A stretch of 64,000 nucleotides of DNA. Origin: Porcincola sp945869225. Lineage in GTDB: Bacteria > Bacillota > Clostridia > Lachnospirales > Lachnospiraceae. The DNA is taken from positions 186,001 to 250,000 of the forward strand of contig NZ_JBQKGW010000001.1 in assembly GCF_052118625.1 (NCBI RefSeq), written 5' to 3'. Below, one piece after another: positions 33,903 through 42,434 of this stretch (within the stretch, counting starts at the first letter, position 1; every line of letters starts with the position of its first letter). The notes beneath the pieces were generated by a model that was not told the DNA's origin, ran no database searches, and saw nothing but the letters and a program-made list of their open reading frames with translations. The translations under genes and the position numbers were made by a program.

Positions 33903-34672
33903 TCCCCAAACTCCATTGTGGTCCCCAGCCCGATGAGCGGGACAAAGCGGTCCGATTCTGGCCTCGCCTCGCCCAGATCTGCGTAAACCTCGTCCCGGTT
34001 GATCATAAAGCGGTAAGGATCCGGCAGAAGGCCGCTGTCCTTCGCGAATGTATCCATGACCAGGTCCGGGCGGATGTTTGTTCCAGACCCCGCTGACAGG
34101 GAAAGAAAGATATCCCCCTTCCGAAGCTCCGGCTCTTCATCGGCAATGCCGCAGACTCTTTTCGGCTCCGGTGATATGACCGCCTCATAGAGAAATGGCG
34201 CGATATCGACTTCCTTTTCCCCTTTTTTGCCCTTCTTTATGGCATAGATGGAGGGCTGCTTCACCCAGCTTCTGAAGGCCTCCTGATAAGAAGGAGCCCA
34301 CTCATGCCCCGGACGGAAGCCGAGCGTATAATCCGCACGCGCAACAAGGGTCATGCCCTTGTTGCCCTTCCCGAGGGGCACCTCTCTGGCATCGAGTACA
34401 TGGAGTCCCTCCGGGGCAGCCTCATTCAGCAGGCTGACAAGCTCCCTGCTGGAGTACGCACGGTTCAGGTCCACATCCACATACTCCGAGTCGCTCGTCA
34501 TCCCTACACCGAGCGGGAAGGCATAGGACATCACCATGTGCGGACTGTAGCCTTCCGAAAATGTGACATCCACACTGGCTCTCCTCAGCAGCTTCTGAAA
34601 ACATCTCATCATATCGAGATGTCCGATGAATTTCAAAAGTACCTGCTTGCTGTATTTAATCCTGACTCTCAT
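33899..34672 (-). CDS. TIGR03936 family (DUF2344) protein
   Basis: 257 residues beginning RIKYSKQVLLKFIGHLDMMR, with FSEGYSPHMVMSYAFPLGVG near 40, typical of the DUF2344 family. These proteins are found next to or fused with the TIGR03960 radical SAM protein, as here (4-bp overlaps on both sides). The function is unknown; the constant company of rng and rplU suggests RNA or translation. Confidence 0.88.
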   Translation of the reverse strand: MRVRIKYSKQVLLKFIGHLDMMRCFQKLLRRASVDVTFSEGYSPHMVMSYAFPLGVGMTSDSEYVDVDLNRAYSSRELVSLLNEAAPEGLHVLDAREVPLGKGNKGMTLVARADYTLGFRPGHEWAPSYQEAFRSWVKQPSIYAIKKGKKGEKEVDIAPFLYEAVISPEPKRVCGIADEEPELRKGDIFLSLSAGSGTNIRPDLVMDTFAKDSGLLPDPYRFMINRDEVYADLGEARPESDRFVPLIGLGTTMEFGE

Positions 34673-36594
34673 ACCCGGAGCACCTTCTTTCCGTCCACCT
34701 CGTCATAGCAGATGCCGCATTCATATTTCATTGCCCCGCAGGCGTTGCAGTTTTCTCTGCAGTTCGGTGTCACAATACCGTCAAGCGCCCTGTGCCATTC
34801 ATCCAGCAGAAACTTCTTTGTCACGCCGCAGTCGATGAAATCCCACGGCAGAAGCTCATCCTCTGTCCGCTGCCGTTTGGTATAGAAAGCCAGATCCACT
34901 CCGGTCTTCTCCATCGCACGGACCCATCTGTCCCAGTCCCAGTATTCAGACCAGGCGTCAAACAAAGCCCCTTGCCGGTAGGCCTCCTCGATCGCAGCCC
35001 CGACTCTCCGGTCGCCCCGCGCCAGAAGTCCCTCAAGCACCGTCACGTAGGCCTCATGCCAGTTGTAGCGTATGCTCTTGTGGTTTTTCATTTCCTTCAC
35101 TTCATGATTGACCGTCGATGCAAAGCCCAGATAATCACCGGGATCATACATCACCGCCCACTGGAAGGGCGTGAATGGCTTCGGAACAAAGAAGGACGTC
35201 GATATGGATATGCTGCACTTTCCATTTCGCTCTTCCTTCGGGATCTCATAGTACTCTTCGGCAATTTTTTCCGCCAGATGGGCGATATCCTTCCGGTCCT
35301 CCTCTGTCTCTGTCGGCTGGCCGAGCATGAAATAGAGCTTCACCTTGTTCCAGCCGCCTTTGAAAGCTTCCCCTGCGCCATGAAGAATATCCTCCTCCGT
35401 CAGGCCCTTGTTGATGACATTCCGAAGCCGCTGAGATCCGGCTTCCGGCGCGAAGGTCAGCGAGCTCTTGCTGACATCCTGCACCTTGCTCATCACATCA
35501 AGCGAAAACGCATCGATTCTCAGAGACGGAAGCGAGATGTTGACCTGTTTTTGCCCATACTGCCCGATCAGATAATTCACCAGCTCCGGAAGGCAGGGAT
35601 AATCGCTCGTCGACAGACTGCTGAGCGAAATCTCATCCTGCCCGCTTTCTCTCAGAAGCTGATCCGCCTGTTTTTTCAGGACCCCGGCACTCTTATACCG
35701 GTTTGGCCTGTAGATCATGCCGGCCTGACAGAATCTGCACCCTCGGATGCAGCCGCGCATGACCTCCAGCACCACTCTGTCCTGCGTCACCCTCATGTAG
35801 GGGACGAGGGGTTTATCAATATATGGCGCCTCATCCAGATTCGTGACAGCCTGCTTCCGGATGCGGCGCGGAAGTCCCGGATAAGCCGGATCCGGGGAGA
35901 AGGAAGCCATCGTTCCGTCATCATGGTAGGTCGGTGTATAAAAACCAGGGGCATAGATGCCCTCGATCTGCCCTGCCCTGCATAAGAACTCACGCCGTGA
36001 AGTCCCGGCTTTTCTGCACGCCTTGTACAAGTCAAGCAGTTCGTCGTAGACCGTCTCTCCTTCCCCAATATAAAACAGGTCAAAGAAATCGGCGATTGGC
36101 TCCGGGTTATAGGCACAAGGGCCGCCTCCGATCACGATCGGCATCCCACCGAGGGGTGCATCCAGCCGCTCCTTCGCATGAAGCGGAATCCCTGCAAGAT
36201 CCAGAAGCTGGAGCACATTTGTATAACAAAGCTCATACTGCAGCGTAATGCCAAGAAAATCGAACGCCTTCACCGGATCCTGTGATTCCAGCGCAAAGAG
36301 CGGGATCTTTTTCCGGCGCATGATATGATCCAGATCTGCCCATGGAGAGTAAACCCGCTCGCACCAGGTATCTGTTCTTCGGTTGAACATCGAGTACAGA
36401 ATCTGGATGCCCAGGTGAGACATCCCGATCTCATAGACATCCGGAAAAGCCATACAGAAGCGGATATCGATCGTCGACTTATCCTTCCGGACGACGTTCA
36501 GCTCGTTCCCGAGATACCGTTCCGGCTTCTCAACCTGGAGAAGAATCTCCTCCGGAAGTGCCAGTTTATAGGCTGAAGTTGGTTTCTGATTCAT
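34669..36594 (-). CDS. TIGR03960 family radical SAM protein
   Basis: 641 residues. A B12-binding-like N-terminal region (about 40-240, with FPDVYEIGMSHLG) precedes a radical SAM core with MRGCIRGCRFCQAG near 275. The C-terminus ends in a second cysteine cluster (NCRENCNACGAMKYECGIC near 610). The reaction is unknown. Translationally coupled to the DUF2344 gene. AGGAG precedes the start. Confidence 0.9.
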   Translation of the reverse strand: MNQKPTSAYKLALPEEILLQVEKPERYLGNELNVVRKDKSTIDIRFCMAFPDVYEIGMSHLGIQILYSMFNRRTDTWCERVYSPWADLDHIMRRKKIPLFALESQDPVKAFDFLGITLQYELCYTNVLQLLDLAGIPLHAKERLDAPLGGMPIVIGGGPCAYNPEPIADFFDLFYIGEGETVYDELLDLYKACRKAGTSRREFLCRAGQIEGIYAPGFYTPTYHDDGTMASFSPDPAYPGLPRRIRKQAVTNLDEAPYIDKPLVPYMRVTQDRVVLEVMRGCIRGCRFCQAGMIYRPNRYKSAGVLKKQADQLLRESGQDEISLSSLSTSDYPCLPELVNYLIGQYGQKQVNISLPSLRIDAFSLDVMSKVQDVSKSSLTFAPEAGSQRLRNVINKGLTEEDILHGAGEAFKGGWNKVKLYFMLGQPTETEEDRKDIAHLAEKIAEEYYEIPKEERNGKCSISISTSFFVPKPFTPFQWAVMYDPGDYLGFASTVNHEVKEMKNHKSIRYNWHEAYVTVLEGLLARGDRRVGAAIEEAYRQGALFDAWSEYWDWDRWVRAMEKTGVDLAFYTKRQRTEDELLPWDFIDCGVTKKFLLDEWHRALDGIVTPNCRENCNACGAMKYECGICYDEVDGKKVLRV

Positions 36595-36612
36595 TCAAAT
36601 CTCCTGTGGTCA

Positions 36613-36618
36613 ATTATA
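36613..36618 (-). promoter_or_regulatory. -10 element for the radical SAM-DUF2344-rng operon
   Basis: Consensus TATAAT on the minus strand, 19 bases before the ATG. The -35 region is T-rich without a clear hexamer, and the leader would be only about 12 bases. Confidence 0.4.
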
Positions 36619-36633
36619 CCCTGTTCATTTCAT

Positions 36634-36675
36634 AAAAAAACTGCCCTGATAACCTTCACATCATATCATGGGCAG
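36634..36675 (-). terminator. terminator of the sugar ABC/two-component operon
   Basis: Minus-strand stem CTGCCC(A)TGAT/ATCAGGGCAG followed by seven T. It lies about 90 bases past the pseudo-ATPase gene. The rest of 36676-36761 holds nothing I recognise. Confidence 0.75.
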
Positions 36676-36761
36676 CCCTTTTTATTCAATTGATTCAAAT
36701 GAAAAGCGCTGACCGCAGCAATTCCGGTGGCTTTCATCTGTAGGGAACTGTTGATAGCCTT

Positions 36762-38234
36762 TTATCTGTACATACTGATCCACGGAATATTTCTTGAAAG
36801 TCTTCCGAAGTCCTCTCTTCTATATTCCTCCCAGTTTCCGCTGCTCTCAACCCGGATCAGCCGATCCGCGATTGCAAGAGAATCTGACAGTCCGATGCTG
36901 AACAGCACAACCGCGATCCCTTCCTTCAGAAGTTCTTCGTTGATCTTCCAGATTTCGAACCGGTCCTGCACATCCGCCTGGTGAAACGGCTGGAATTCAA
37001 TGATCACTTTTGGCCGCTGCAGGAGGAGTCTGCAGTAGAGGACTTCGTATCGTTCCCGCTTGCTCATGGACTGGATACTTTTATCCCATAAATCATGACC
37101 GAGAATTCGTTTCAGCATCTCCCGCAGGTTTCTTCTTGCCCTTCCGTCCCGCCAGATTGCCGGATACCGGTAGTCCATCGTCATCGCAACATTGTCAAAG
37201 AAGGTCAGATCCGGAAACAGGTTCTTCTCATCAGGATTGCGTGACAGAATGGCGACATCCTGGATATCTGTCCTGTTCCAGCATTTTCCCTCTACATCAA
37301 TCTCTCCAGACAGCGATGCGCTGCCCTCCAGATAGGCCTTTTCTATGGTCTCATATACATGGTTATCCAGAAATTGAATGCACAGGCATTCACCCTTCCT
37401 GACCGAAAATCCGAATTGTTTCAGCGCCCGACAGCAGATGCCCGACTGGCGAAACACTTCCGGAGCATGTCCGTCCAGCACCCGGTTCTGCGTATACATT
37501 CTGACACTTTTGGAAAATTCTGCAGAATAGACTTCAAAGACCTGATTCAGTGCATCTGCCTCATCCAGCACCGACAGAATGCCACCTCCCTTCATTATGC
37601 CAATCTGCCCGCAGACCCCCTGCAGAGTTTCCAGATGAGAGCTGAGGCAGAGAAATGAAGTTCCCTTTTCAGCGTAATGCCGAATCAGTTTTCCGAATTT
37701 CTCCAGATCCCTGTCTGATAGTGCATTGTCAATGTTCTGCAGAATCACCAGTCTGCTTCCGCTGCTGATTCCCTTCAGAAGTTCAATCGCAACCTGTTCG
37801 TACGCAGACAGCTTTCCAACCGGCTGATAAAGATCGATCTGAAGACCGGATTCTTCCAGATAAGGCCTGAATGCCTCCTCCATCAGATGATCATGCAGGA
37901 TCTCATAATGTTTTTCGGCCTGAAGAACAAAGATGTTGGTCAGTGTATTCTGCTCATAAATCAGAAATCCGCGTTCATCAATCCATGTGATTCGATTTCG
38001 CTTTCTGGGAAACTGTCTCCAGGAATTAACCCGCTCCCCACAGTAATAGACACAGCCATTATAGAGGACTTCGTTGAACAACAGCACGTCAACCAGTTCT
38101 TTTGCACCATAACCATCTACCAGGAGAAGGCCCATAATTTGTCCGGCTTCAACAGACAGTTCAAAATTCCGGAGATAGGTTTTCCCGTCTTTCCGGAAGG
38201 TCACATTGCTCATCCGCAGTATTTCCGTCTTCAT
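36762..38234 (-). CDS. RbsA-like tandem ABC pseudo-ATPase (all catalytic motifs lost)
   Basis: 490 residues that align end to end, by eye, with the intact sugar importer ATPase at 44528-46027, yet no nucleotide-hydrolysis motif survives. In domain 1 the P-loop GENGAGKST is VDGYGAKEL (40-47), the signature is LSAYEQ (142-147) and Walker B MDEPTSAL is LQNIDNAL (165-172); the H-loop His (H200) remains. In domain 2 the P-loop is FLDNHVYET (288-296), the signature LSGGNQQ is MSKRERY (390-396) and FDEPTRGID is EFQPFHQAD (413-421). The fold-forming stretches are kept (GIAVVLFSIGLSDSLAIADRLI matches the RbsA C-terminus). The frame is intact and the start has GGGAG, so it is not a decayed pseudogene by appearance. 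It follows the histidine kinase gene and ends the operon. I infer a non-hydrolysing adaptor or regulator. Confidence 0.8.
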   Translation of the reverse strand: MKTEILRMSNVTFRKDGKTYLRNFELSVEAGQIMGLLLVDGYGAKELVDVLLFNEVLYNGCVYYCGERVNSWRQFPRKRNRITWIDERGFLIYEQNTLTNIFVLQAEKHYEILHDHLMEEAFRPYLEESGLQIDLYQPVGKLSAYEQVAIELLKGISSGSRLVILQNIDNALSDRDLEKFGKLIRHYAEKGTSFLCLSSHLETLQGVCGQIGIMKGGGILSVLDEADALNQVFEVYSAEFSKSVRMYTQNRVLDGHAPEVFRQSGICCRALKQFGFSVRKGECLCIQFLDNHVYETIEKAYLEGSASLSGEIDVEGKCWNRTDIQDVAILSRNPDEKNLFPDLTFFDNVAMTMDYRYPAIWRDGRARRNLREMLKRILGHDLWDKSIQSMSKRERYEVLYCRLLLQRPKVIIEFQPFHQADVQDRFEIWKINEELLKEGIAVVLFSIGLSDSLAIADRLIRVESSGNWEEYRREDFGRLSRNIPWISMYR

Positions 38235-38271
38235 ATCAGATCTCCCGCCATGGCTGATGCATACATATTTC

Positions 38272-39312
38272 TTACGATAGACCCTTTACCTTCTCGATCT
38301 CTTTTTCCGAATAGACGCAAGGAAGGGTAATGTCCACATCCGTTCCATGGTTTTCGATCGAATAGACATGCATATGGTAATCCTCTCCAAAGATAAGATG
38401 AATCCGATTGCTGACATTGGCAAGCGCGATTGAACCGTTTCCCTCATCTCTTCCGATATCCGGGTCTGTATTCATGCGGTTGTTCAGCTTCTGGAGCGTT
38501 TCCTCATTCATCCCGACGCCATTGTCTGATACACGGATCAGAAGCAGACGACCGCTTCTCCTGATGATAATTCTGGATATCCCCTCCCCGAGCTTCAGTT
38601 CCGTCCCGTGGATAATGCTGTTCTCGAGAATCGGCTGCAGCGTCAGTTTTGGAATCAGGCAGCCTGACAGCTTGTCCCACTCTTCATCTTTGACAATTTC
38701 CAGCTTCAGTCTGTCCCCGAACCGGAACTGCTGAATCCGGAAGTAGGTCTCGCAGTTTTCCAGCTCTTCCTCAATGGTCACCAGATTCTCCACCTTGCTG
38801 ATTGTATACCGGAAGAAGGTTGCAAGTGCCTCCGACATCTCCGCAACTGTGGTATTTCCCTCCAGCAGCGATTCACTCCGGATCCCATCCAGTGTATTGT
38901 ATAAGAAATGCGGATTGATCTGGTTCTGAAGAGCCAGATACTGAATCTGTCTCTTGTTCATCATGTGATACTGCTGGGAGTGGCGGAGATCATAAGTTTT
39001 TTCCATCACTTTTCTAAAAGCCGGTGACAGCATTACCTCACCCTGCTGATTTGGCTTTTCTTCCGGGAAATACCCCTCCCCCATTCTCGTAAGCAGCCGC
39101 TGAAGCTGCCTCCATGGACTGTGAATCCAGTAATGAAAGGTCAGTAATGCAGCAGCAAGCAGAATACCTGCTGCTGCGCCCAGAAACAGACGAGCCGTGT
39201 CATTCTTTGCCGCCATTTCTGCCAGCAGGACAAAAACCAGAAAAGACGCCAGCACCAGTACTGCAAAGAAACGGATCCTCCAGCTCAGGTATCTGCTATT
39301 CTTCATGCTCAT
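38272..39312 (-). CDS. LytS/YesM-type sensor histidine kinase with minimal sensor region
   Basis: 346 residues. Two membrane helices (about 13-32 and 42-61) are separated by only about ten residues, so there is no extracellular sensing domain. A linker, then the His_kinase domain with H135 in QINPHFLYNTLDGIR, and an ATPase domain with NSIIHG, DNGVGM and GNGSIALANVSNRI follow. Enzymatically it looks complete. Most YesM-like kinases carry a large external dCache domain. Its absence suggests input from a partner such as the ABC permease, the binding protein or the pseudo-ATPase encoded next to it. It lies five bases after the regulator gene. Confidence 0.88.
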   Translation of the reverse strand: MSMKNSRYLSWRIRFFAVLVLASFLVFVLLAEMAAKNDTARLFLGAAAGILLAAALLTFHYWIHSPWRQLQRLLTRMGEGYFPEEKPNQQGEVMLSPAFRKVMEKTYDLRHSQQYHMMNKRQIQYLALQNQINPHFLYNTLDGIRSESLLEGNTTVAEMSEALATFFRYTISKVENLVTIEEELENCETYFRIQQFRFGDRLKLEIVKDEEWDKLSGCLIPKLTLQPILENSIIHGTELKLGEGISRIIIRRSGRLLLIRVSDNGVGMNEETLQKLNNRMNTDPDIGRDEGNGSIALANVSNRIHLIFGEDYHMHVYSIENHGTDVDITLPCVYSEKEIEKVKGLS

Positions 39313-39317
39313 ATCGC

Positions 39318-40907
39318 TTACCCATACAGTTTCCGGAACACGGTTGGTTTGATTCCATTCAATTTGATAAATGTCTTTGTGAAATACTTCACATCGTTGT
39401 AACCAACTCTTCCCGCAATTTCGGAGACCGGAAGACTTGTCTGCTGCAGATACCGTTTGGCTGCGTCCATCCTGACACCAATCAAATAGTGTGCAAAACC
39501 GTCTCCAGTCACTTTCTTGAACTGACTGCTGAAATAATTCGGCACAAGGCCGGCAATTTCACTGACCTCCTCCAGTGTCAGCGGCTCTGCATAATGCTCC
39601 ATGATATAGCGTCGGGCCAGACGGATTGGCCGTTCATCCAGCTCCCGCTCACCCTGGCTGATCGCCCCAATCATTTTCTGATAGTATAGGCTTACAGCTG
39701 CAAATACCTCATCCACCGTGGAACTGTTTTCGAGCACCTCAAACGCACGATCCGTCAGTTCCTTCATCACAGGCAGCTGAAGCTCCTGCGATGAACGTCC
39801 AATGACAGTTTTTACTACCTGAAAATATTCCCATCCGCGTGCATTCATACATCCAGCACATCCCCGCCTCAGGCCCCGGATGGCTGCATCCATCCCGGCC
39901 AGGTCTTTCAGTTCGATCGCTCTGCCAGCTTGTTCCCAGAATCGTGTAAGAAGCGGCTGAACAGCCAGACCGGCTGAGTCCGCCTCTATCTGATACAGCC
40001 GTCCGCACCCATGCAGAATCCGGTCGCAGGCTGCCATCTGCGCATGCCGGAAGGAAGACGGAAGATCCTGCGGCATCTCACAGCGCTCTCCTGCTCCCAT
40101 GGAAAAATTCCACTTTCCGAAAACATCATTCTGTGTCTGCAGGCTTGCTATGCTTCTTCGGAGGGCTGAATCCACTCTCCGCTCCTCACCATTCTTTTCC
40201 AAAATCACACCGCATAGAATGCTGCCGGATGATGCCATCGCAAGGTCAAATACAAAAGGTGCCAGTTCCGTCTTTGCCAGCCTCTGGGCTGTATCAAAAG
40301 CACCGCGCCGGATTATGTCCGTATTGCTGCACGCTTTCTCATCTGCTTTTATACAAAATACGAGGAAACGCCCCTTCCCCGCCTCAATCCGGTTTTGTTT
40401 CTTCAAAGCTGCAGAGGAATAGTCACGTACAACGCCATGAATCAGATCCAGGACCAGCGCTGCTTTCACCTTGTCCAGGTTTTCTTCATTTTCCTGCACA
40501 ACCGTTCGGAGTGCCTGTTCTCTTTCATTCCTTGTCCCGATCTCTGAAGCGATCTTCCCAAGGGTATCATTCAGCTCCTGTTCATTCACAGGCTTCAGCA
40601 GATACCCGCTTACCCCCAGGCTGATTGCCTCCTGCGCATAGGAAAAATCGGCATATCCGCTGATGACGATAAAACGGAGCTCCGGATTCAGACTGCGTGC
40701 ATGGGCGATCAGCTCAAGCCCGCTGATTCCCGGCATCCGGATATCTGTGATCAGGATATCTGTATGGTTCTTCGTAAGCAGGTCGATGGCTTCGGGTCCG
40801 TTTGATGCCATTCCATCGACCTGCATGCCAAGTTGTTCCCAGTGCCCCAGCATTCTGATCAGGCGGCAGATCCGATTCTCGTCGTCCGCAATTACAACGT
40901 GAAGCAT
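39318..40907 (-). CDS. response regulator with AraC-type DNA-binding domain (YesN-like)
   Basis: 529 residues. Receiver domain 1-120 with phospho-acceptor D55 (ILITDIRMPG) and the conserved Lys in GYLLKPVNE. A long middle region (about 130-420) of the kind seen in YesN proteins follows. The C-terminal AraC double helix-turn-helix (about 425-529) has LEEVSEIAGLVPNYFS and SEIAGRVGYNDVKYFTKTF. It is encoded with the kinase and probably controls the sugar operon it sits in. Start ATG has AAAGGGG upstream, 12 bases after the isomerase gene. Confidence 0.93.
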   Translation of the reverse strand: MLHVVIADDENRICRLIRMLGHWEQLGMQVDGMASNGPEAIDLLTKNHTDILITDIRMPGISGLELIAHARSLNPELRFIVISGYADFSYAQEAISLGVSGYLLKPVNEQELNDTLGKIASEIGTRNEREQALRTVVQENEENLDKVKAALVLDLIHGVVRDYSSAALKKQNRIEAGKGRFLVFCIKADEKACSNTDIIRRGAFDTAQRLAKTELAPFVFDLAMASSGSILCGVILEKNGEERRVDSALRRSIASLQTQNDVFGKWNFSMGAGERCEMPQDLPSSFRHAQMAACDRILHGCGRLYQIEADSAGLAVQPLLTRFWEQAGRAIELKDLAGMDAAIRGLRRGCAGCMNARGWEYFQVVKTVIGRSSQELQLPVMKELTDRAFEVLENSSTVDEVFAAVSLYYQKMIGAISQGERELDERPIRLARRYIMEHYAEPLTLEEVSEIAGLVPNYFSSQFKKVTGDGFAHYLIGVRMDAAKRYLQQTSLPVSEIAGRVGYNDVKYFTKTFIKLNGIKPTVFRKLYG

Positions 40908-40919
40908 GGTACATCCCCT

Positions 40920-42236
40920 TTAATTTAACGACGACTTTCCCTGCGCCAGTGCAACCGCTACTGACAAAGATGGATCGCAGTAAGGAACCAGAGTCGCCTG
41001 AATCGCATGATACAGATCAGGCTTTCCAGGCCATACTTTACCTGAGACGTGATTCTCACGGTCCAGCTCGTGGAACCAGGAGCCATGGACATGATCCAGC
41101 ACAAATCGGTCGAGATATGCCATAAACATCGCATACCGCTCCGCATATTCTGCTTTTTCGGTCACACGATAGAGAACTGCCGACGTATTGATCGCCTCCG
41201 CCAGTACCCAGTGCATCCGCTCGTGCACCACAGGCCTCCCGTCCCAATCTGTCGTGTAGACAAGTCCCGGCGCCCCATCACTGTCCCATGCATCCGCGAC
41301 AGCCCTTCCATACAGGTGCTCCGCTGCCTCCACATAGTGCGTTCTCAACTCCCTGTCTGCATCGTCCGGATACATGGAAAGTGCAAACTGTGTAATCAGC
41401 CTTGCCCACTCAATCCCATGGCCGGGTGTTGCACCGAATGGCTTGAACTGATCATCCGGATGATCCTTGTTGAAGTCCGGCTGCGGCACCCAGTCTTCAG
41501 AATAGTGCTCCGGAATTCTCCAGCTGCAATCCTTCGCCCAGCTAATTACATGATCAATAATGCTCTTAGCCCGATCATGATATTCTGTATCTTCTGTAAC
41601 ATCATAGGCTGCAAGAAACGCCTCTACCGAATGCATATTGGCATTGAGTCCGCGGTATGAGCTGAGTTCTGTAAATTCTGTATTCCAGTTATCATATGCC
41701 AGTCCGCTCTTTTCATCCCAGAACTTTTCCGTATAGGTATCCAGTGCAAGCCTCAACAGGTTTTCAGCTCCTGCTCCCTTTGTGCAAGCAACCCCTGATA
41801 GAGAAGAAGCGCCTGCCTTCTCTGCCAGAACAAGCGAGGAAGACGCAAGAATCGCAAAGGCATGCGTATAGCAGAGTTTTCCGGAAACCGGTGTGCCGTC
41901 TACCTTGATTCCTTCAAACCATCCACCGTTTTTCTCATCCCTTGCACCTTTTGCAAGTCCTCTCATCGCGTCAAAAGCCTGCTGCTCATACTGCTTTTTC
42001 CCAAGCAGATACCCCAGCACATAGCTGTGAGCATAGCGTGCCGTCTCGTAGGTATCCCGGCTTCTGTCTGTCCAAGGTGTTCCATCATCGCCAAGATAAT
42101 AAGCTGTCCCGTCCGGAGCTGCAAATTTTTTTCCAAATTCGAGAAGCGTATCCCGGACCTTCTTCAAAAATTCTTTGTTTTCTGCTGTGTCCAGCTGATA
42201 TTTTCTGTCCATGTCATCCATCTCCTGTTGATCCAT
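40920..42236 (-). CDS. AGE family sugar isomerase, YihS/mannose isomerase-like
   Basis: 438 residues, an alpha/alpha-barrel aldose-ketose isomerase or epimerase. The segments NANMHSVEAFLAAYDVT near 208, GATPGHGIEWARL near 280, GLVYTTDWDGRPVVHERMHW near 335 and the final KPDLYHAIQATLV resemble E. coli YihS (sulfoquinovose/mannose isomerase) more than N-acylglucosamine epimerase. The histidines in these segments fit the catalytic set of the family. No sulfoquinovosidase, sugar kinase or aldolase is nearby, so a simple hexose such as mannose is as likely as a sulfo-sugar. It probably converts the sugar imported by the adjacent ABC system. Confidence 0.85.
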   Translation of the reverse strand: MDQQEMDDMDRKYQLDTAENKEFLKKVRDTLLEFGKKFAAPDGTAYYLGDDGTPWTDRSRDTYETARYAHSYVLGYLLGKKQYEQQAFDAMRGLAKGARDEKNGGWFEGIKVDGTPVSGKLCYTHAFAILASSSLVLAEKAGASSLSGVACTKGAGAENLLRLALDTYTEKFWDEKSGLAYDNWNTEFTELSSYRGLNANMHSVEAFLAAYDVTEDTEYHDRAKSIIDHVISWAKDCSWRIPEHYSEDWVPQPDFNKDHPDDQFKPFGATPGHGIEWARLITQFALSMYPDDADRELRTHYVEAAEHLYGRAVADAWDSDGAPGLVYTTDWDGRPVVHERMHWVLAEAINTSAVLYRVTEKAEYAERYAMFMAYLDRFVLDHVHGSWFHELDRENHVSGKVWPGKPDLYHAIQATLVPYCDPSLSVAVALAQGKSSLN

Positions 42237-42297
42237 TGTGTCTTTCCTCGGGGTTCCTGTCTTTCTCAGTACCTCGGCATTGCAGACTGTTTATTCA

Positions 42298-42326
42298 AGT
42301 ATACAACAGCCATACTGATTCATCAT
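42298..42326 (-). promoter_or_regulatory. possible internal promoter before the isomerase gene
   Basis: Minus-strand ATGATG (42326-42321), 17 bases, TATACT (42303-42298); the -35 is weak. It lies just downstream of the terminator at 42368-42396 and about 60 bases before the ATG, so the isomerase, two-component and pseudo-ATPase genes may have their own transcript. Confidence 0.45.
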
Positions 42327-42367
42327 CTGTATTTAGCCATTTAACCTCCGCATATACTGCACAACAG

Positions 42368-42396
42368 AAAAAGCCACCGGGCTCCCGGCAGCTTTT
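42368..42396 (-). terminator. terminator after the sugar-binding protein gene
   Basis: Minus-strand AAAAGCTGCCGGG/CCCGGTGGCTTTTT with a three-base loop and a short T-run. It separates the transporter genes from the isomerase and regulator genes and probably allows partial readthrough. Confidence 0.75.
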
Positions 42397-42434
42397 CCTT
42401 CTGTTTTTGCTTTGCAGTACAACCTTCAGGTTTC

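Noticed and set aside
36762..38234. Degenerate ATPase as a simple pseudogene
   Set aside because: The frame is uninterrupted over 490 codons, has a good ribosome site and keeps fold-forming segments, while only catalytic residues are replaced; purposeful loss of activity fits better.
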